Source of the DNA: Fidelibacterota bacterium
GTDB lineage: Bacteria; Fidelibacterota; Marinisomatia; Marinisomatales; UBA1611
Reading direction: 5' to 3'
Length of the DNA stretch: 8,041 nucleotides
Assembly: GCA_012964275.1 (NCBI GenBank)
Contig: DTUG01000190.1
Span: 1 to 8,041, forward strand
Shown: positions 5,617 through 8,041 of the stretch, piece by piece
Position numbering within the stretch: position 1 is the stretch's first letter
How the letters are laid out: each line of letters starts with the position of its first letter
Notes under the pieces: generated by a model
What the model saw: only the letters and a program-made list of their open reading frames with translations
Databases searched by the model: none
What the model was told of the DNA's origin: nothing
Made by a program: the position numbers and the translations under genes

Positions 5617-7797
5617 ATGAGGAAATCAGTAATTGTTATTTTAATGGTTTTTATGACCGGTTTGTTGTTTGCCCGAATTATCAAAACAAATAAAACGGTC
5701 AGCAGTCCCCGATTAGATCATATGCGGCATGTTGTGGAGCCATTGTATAGTTCCGCGACATTTGGTGCCGGTATTAATCCTGGGCCAGCTGTTAGACACG
5801 GATCCCGCGATTCGGATTTTTTTTCAACACTTGTTGATTCTTCCAAAAACGGGTATGGGCCCTATAACGGTACCCCCAATCCCCTGGCTTATTCCTATGA
5901 TAATGGATGGGTTGCAGTCTATCGTCAATGGGGAGGTATTACTGCGACTGCCGGATATATTGGTGTGGCTCAATCAGAAGATGGTGAAGAGTGGTTTGTT
6001 GAACAGCAGATCAACACTATCTATCCGGAAGGTGTGGAAGAACCCAACCTTCCTACTGCCACAGGAACGCCGCAGGGACGGTATCCAAGTGCAGCCGTTT
6101 CGTCCGATCAGAACCGGGCCACAGCTATCTGGAACGAGTACACGAATGCGTCAAGCGGCGGCGGTACCTATGGTGGTCGCCCCATGTTTGCTTTTGACTT
6201 TTTTGATGTAGGCGAAAACTCCAATTTTTCATCAGTCTACAATTTAAATACCGGCTGTACAACCTTCCCGTGCGATCCTCCGGATCTATGGGTGGGAAAT
6301 ACCCAGATGATAGATGGAGATAATGGGACCAAAAGCCTGACTGTTTATAGTGGATGGGCCGGTTCCTACCATTATATGATTCAGAGTCTGAACGTCACCA
6401 ATGGATATATTACCCCTGCTGACCCCTATATTTTGACTGATGGTGCCCAGATACTGGATAATGACGATCCGTTATGGTATGCAGATGGCGGCTACACATC
6501 GGGTCCGGATTTTCATATAAATAGTGATGGAATCGGGTACATGGCCCAGGTCGGATGGACTTCATATTGGGAGCAGGGCATAGATCCCGAACACCATACA
6601 CTATTTTTTAAGATGACAGAAGATTATGGTGAAACCTGGACCAGTGATGACGGCTATGAAAATACCGGCTTTTATTTTTTATCAGACGCTGCAAATATTG
6701 CCGCATCTGACGCACTTTACCAGGCATGGACGGAATCTGGCGACACAACGAAATTCACCTATAATGATACAATTGAATATGCTGACGGCGACTATGGATA
6801 TCTGGTCCCCGGTTGGTGGTTTTGGTATGATCTTGATGTCCGCACAGATAGGAATGGAGGACTTCACGCGATTGTTGTTGCCAGCCCGCAAATATGTCTC
6901 GAGAGCGTGGGCTGTGATGATGCGAATGGCAATGGGGTCGTGGATTCCACCTACATTGAAGGTCGTTTTGGCGGTGCCGGTATGATGCATTTATTTAACC
7001 CTGCCCCGATTGAAGAGCCCCTTAACTGGACAGCATACCTGGTGCATGACATGTCGGAAGCGTATTACGGTGATTGGGTGGACCAGATGACCCTTACCAC
7101 CGGTACCTATGGTCCTGAACAATATTTTTATCCATCCATGACTATGAGCGCGGATGAAGACAGTGATGTGATGTGGTATGCCGGGTTCGCTGGCGATGAA
7201 TACACTTACCAACAGGATTCAACGCTCTATGTTCCTGGAGATATTGATCTGTTCATGGCCAAATCTACCGATAATGGCGCTACATGGACGGAACTCGAAA
7301 ATGTAACAAATACGTCAGGTACGGTTGAGAATAAAGCGCTTGAAGTAGGTGTACACCTCGCCAGTATTGGCACGGATGATCAGGTGGGTGTATTTTTCCA
7401 AATGCCGGAGTTCAGTGTGGAGACCTATCCGCCGGCAGCTGGCTTTGAAGATTATATGAACAGGGTATATGTAGGGATTTATACAAACGATGAAGGAGGT
7501 ACTGTTGGCATAGATGAAGAATCTCTGGTACCTGATCAATTCGTTTTGAAACAGAATTATCCCAATCCATTCAACCCGCTGACGCACATCAATTACAGTT
7601 TAAAAACTGCTGGCGAAGTGCGCATGGATCTTTATGATATTCGGGGAAACCGGGTAAGATCTTTGGTTAATGAAGTAAAGCCCGTGGGTAGCCACGAATA
7701 TGTGTTGGATGCATCGGATCTATCCAGTGGTATTTATTTTTATACCATGGCTGTTAATGGATCAGCGCAGACCAGGAAACTGGTGTTAATGAAATAA
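5617..7797 (+). CDS. Secreted Asp-box (BNR-like) protein with canonical T9SS type A sorting domain
   Basis: The protein has 726 residues. Residues 1-19 are a signal peptide (MRKS, a hydrophobic core, likely cleavage LFA|R). The body, about 40-625, is rich in Gly, Tyr, Trp and Asp and carries three Asp-box motifs: SEDGEEW at 120-126, TEDYGETW at 334-341 and STDNGATW at 550-557. Such boxes mark beta-hairpin turns in sialidase-like and other BNR beta-propellers. I see no convincing arginine triad or other active site, so an enzymatic sialidase call is not justified. DANGNGVVD at 435-443 resembles a calcium loop. C214/C219 and C427/C433 are candidate disulphides. Residues about 638-726 form the sorting domain, opening with QNYPNPFNP (646-654) and matching the Por_Secre_tail (TIGR04183) style: DLYDIRGN, SSGIYFY, then a basic end, RKLVLMK. 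It is probably a surface-attached or released protein. Tandem stops TAA TAG end the gene. Confidence 0.88.
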   Translation: MRKSVIVILMVFMTGLLFARIIKTNKTVSSPRLDHMRHVVEPLYSSATFGAGINPGPAVRHGSRDSDFFSTLVDSSKNGYGPYNGTPNPLAYSYDNGWVAVYRQWGGITATAGYIGVAQSEDGEEWFVEQQINTIYPEGVEEPNLPTATGTPQGRYPSAAVSSDQNRATAIWNEYTNASSGGGTYGGRPMFAFDFFDVGENSNFSSVYNLNTGCTTFPCDPPDLWVGNTQMIDGDNGTKSLTVYSGWAGSYHYMIQSLNVTNGYITPADPYILTDGAQILDNDDPLWYADGGYTSGPDFHINSDGIGYMAQVGWTSYWEQGIDPEHHTLFFKMTEDYGETWTSDDGYENTGFYFLSDAANIAASDALYQAWTESGDTTKFTYNDTIEYADGDYGYLVPGWWFWYDLDVRTDRNGGLHAIVVASPQICLESVGCDDANGNGVVDSTYIEGRFGGAGMMHLFNPAPIEEPLNWTAYLVHDMSEAYYGDWVDQMTLTTGTYGPEQYFYPSMTMSADEDSDVMWYAGFAGDEYTYQQDSTLYVPGDIDLFMAKSTDNGATWTELENVTNTSGTVENKALEVGVHLASIGTDDQVGVFFQMPEFSVETYPPAAGFEDYMNRVYVGIYTNDEGGTVGIDEESLVPDQFVLKQNYPNPFNPLTHINYSLKTAGEVRMDLYDIRGNRVRSLVNEVKPVGSHEYVLDASDLSSGIYFYTMAVNGSAQTRKLVLMK

Positions 7798-7829
7798 TAG
7801 ACCCGTCTAGTAAAAACTTTGCATTAAAA

Positions 7830-7870
7830 GTGGGACATGGTCAAATCCGTGCCCTACCTTAATTTTTATT
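7830..7870 (+). terminator. Likely Rho-independent terminator
   Basis: GTGGGACATGG (7830-7840) pairs with CCGTGCCCTAC (7847-7857) around a six-base loop TCAAAT. This gives eleven positions with one A-C mismatch and two G-T pairs. A T-rich stretch follows (TTAATTTTTATT, 7859-7870). It lies 33 bases after the stop of the Asp-box protein gene, where an operon end is expected. Confidence 0.55.
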
Positions 7871-7892
7871 CAAGTCAAACCTTGTATCGAAT

Positions 7893-7910
7893 TTTAGAAT
7901 GGTTTAGAAT
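7893..7910 (+). repeat. Short direct repeat TTTAGAAT, 10-bp period
   Basis: TTTAGAAT occurs at 7893-7900 and again at 7903-7910, so the two copies sit one helical turn apart in the intergenic region before the last gene. The spacing would suit a protein binding two sites on one face of the DNA, but the sequence is AT-rich and could occur by chance. Confidence 0.3.
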
Positions 7911-7990
7911 TGTTCCAGTCTTGTTTTGTTGTGACGTGTGAAGTACTTTTCTAAATACTTAAAAACACTTTTTTTTGACAGAAGTAAAAT

Positions 7991-7996
7991 AAGGAG
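7991..7996 (+). promoter_or_regulatory. Shine-Dalgarno sequence for the truncated last gene
   Basis: AAGGAG ends seven bases before ATG 8004. It supports this start for the gene that runs off the window. Confidence 0.75.
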
Positions 7997-8003
7997 CAGA
8001 CCA

Positions 8004-8041
8004 ATGCGTAAATCAGTTATTATTTTTCCATTATTTTTTAT
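8004..8041 (+). CDS. N-terminus of a further secreted protein (partial)
   Basis: Only the first 12 complete codons are present, reading MRKSVIIFPLFF. This is the start of a signal peptide: two basic residues followed by a hydrophobic stretch. The first six residues, MRKSVI, are the same as in the Asp-box protein at 5617-7797, although the codons differ (CGT and GTT here, AGG and GTA there). A clear ribosome binding site precedes it. It may be a paralogue of the Asp-box protein or just share a typical signal sequence; the mature part is outside the window. Confidence 0.7.
   Translation, partial: MRKSVIIFPLFF

Noticed and set aside
5729..6211. Alternative plus-strand frame inside the Asp-box protein gene
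   Set aside because: It is out of frame with a gene that has a signal peptide, Asp boxes and a sorting domain; there is no separate ribosome binding site and the product composition is not protein-like.
7798..7809. TAGA/TCTA hairpin right after the stop codon
   Set aside because: The stem is four base pairs of mostly A-T and no T-tract follows; the stem-loop at 7830-7857 is a better terminator.
7921..7951. Bacteroidetes-like promoter (TTG at 7921, TACTTTTC at 7944)
   Set aside because: It fits TAnnTTTG at all but the last base with a 20-base spacer, but the region is AT-rich, the lineage is uncertain, and chance matches are likely.
7975..7980. TTGACA as a -35 promoter box
   Set aside because: It lies only 23 bases before the start codon; a -10 box at normal spacing would fall in the start region and none is seen.

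Overview
The window reads as a chromosomal locus of a Gram-negative bacterium with a type IX secretion system (T9SS). The proteins have Sec signal peptides, T9SS-type C-terminal sorting domains (CTDs) and PorV/PorQ-family outer-membrane barrels. The 'QNYPNPFNP' sorting-domain signature, together with PKD-rich secreted proteins, resembles Candidatus Marinimicrobia (SAR406), Ignavibacteria or Calditrichota more than classical Bacteroidia. This assignment rests on motif style only. All genes are on the + strand. I see no tRNA, rRNA, CRISPR array or transposase.

Bases 1-5516 hold a repeated two-gene module: a long secreted 'cargo' gene followed by a 339-residue PorV-like barrel gene. The order is the 3' end of cargo A (1-92), PorV-like copy 1 (92-1111), cargo B with 1126 residues (1117-4497), and PorV-like copy 2 (4497-5516). 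In both modules the cargo stop and the barrel start overlap as TGATG. Cargo B carries a signal peptide, four PKD-like domains, an Fn3-like segment, a large unrecognised region and a CTD.

The two barrel genes lie in a perfect 1050-bp direct repeat (60-1109 and 4465-5514, offset 4405). I compared it line by line and saw no mismatch. The repeat takes in the last ten codons of the upstream cargo and ends inside the barrel stop codon, which is TGA in one copy and TAG in the other. The cargo sequence just upstream has clearly diverged, so the barrel gene is either recently duplicated, homogenised by gene conversion, or misassembled.

Bases 5517-8041 hold a separate secreted-protein region: a possible weak terminator, a strong ribosome binding site, a 726-residue secreted protein with three Asp-box motifs and a canonical T9SS sorting domain (5617-7797), a likely terminator (7830-7870), and the first codons of another secreted protein starting with the same residues, MRKSV (8004 onward).

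Working model (inference): Sec exports the cargo proteins to the periplasm, their CTDs direct them through the T9SS translocon, and PorV-like barrels escort them at the outer membrane. Physical pairing of cargo and barrel genes suggests a dedicated shuttle per cargo. The identical barrel copies would also let cargo genes be deleted, amplified or exchanged by homologous recombination.
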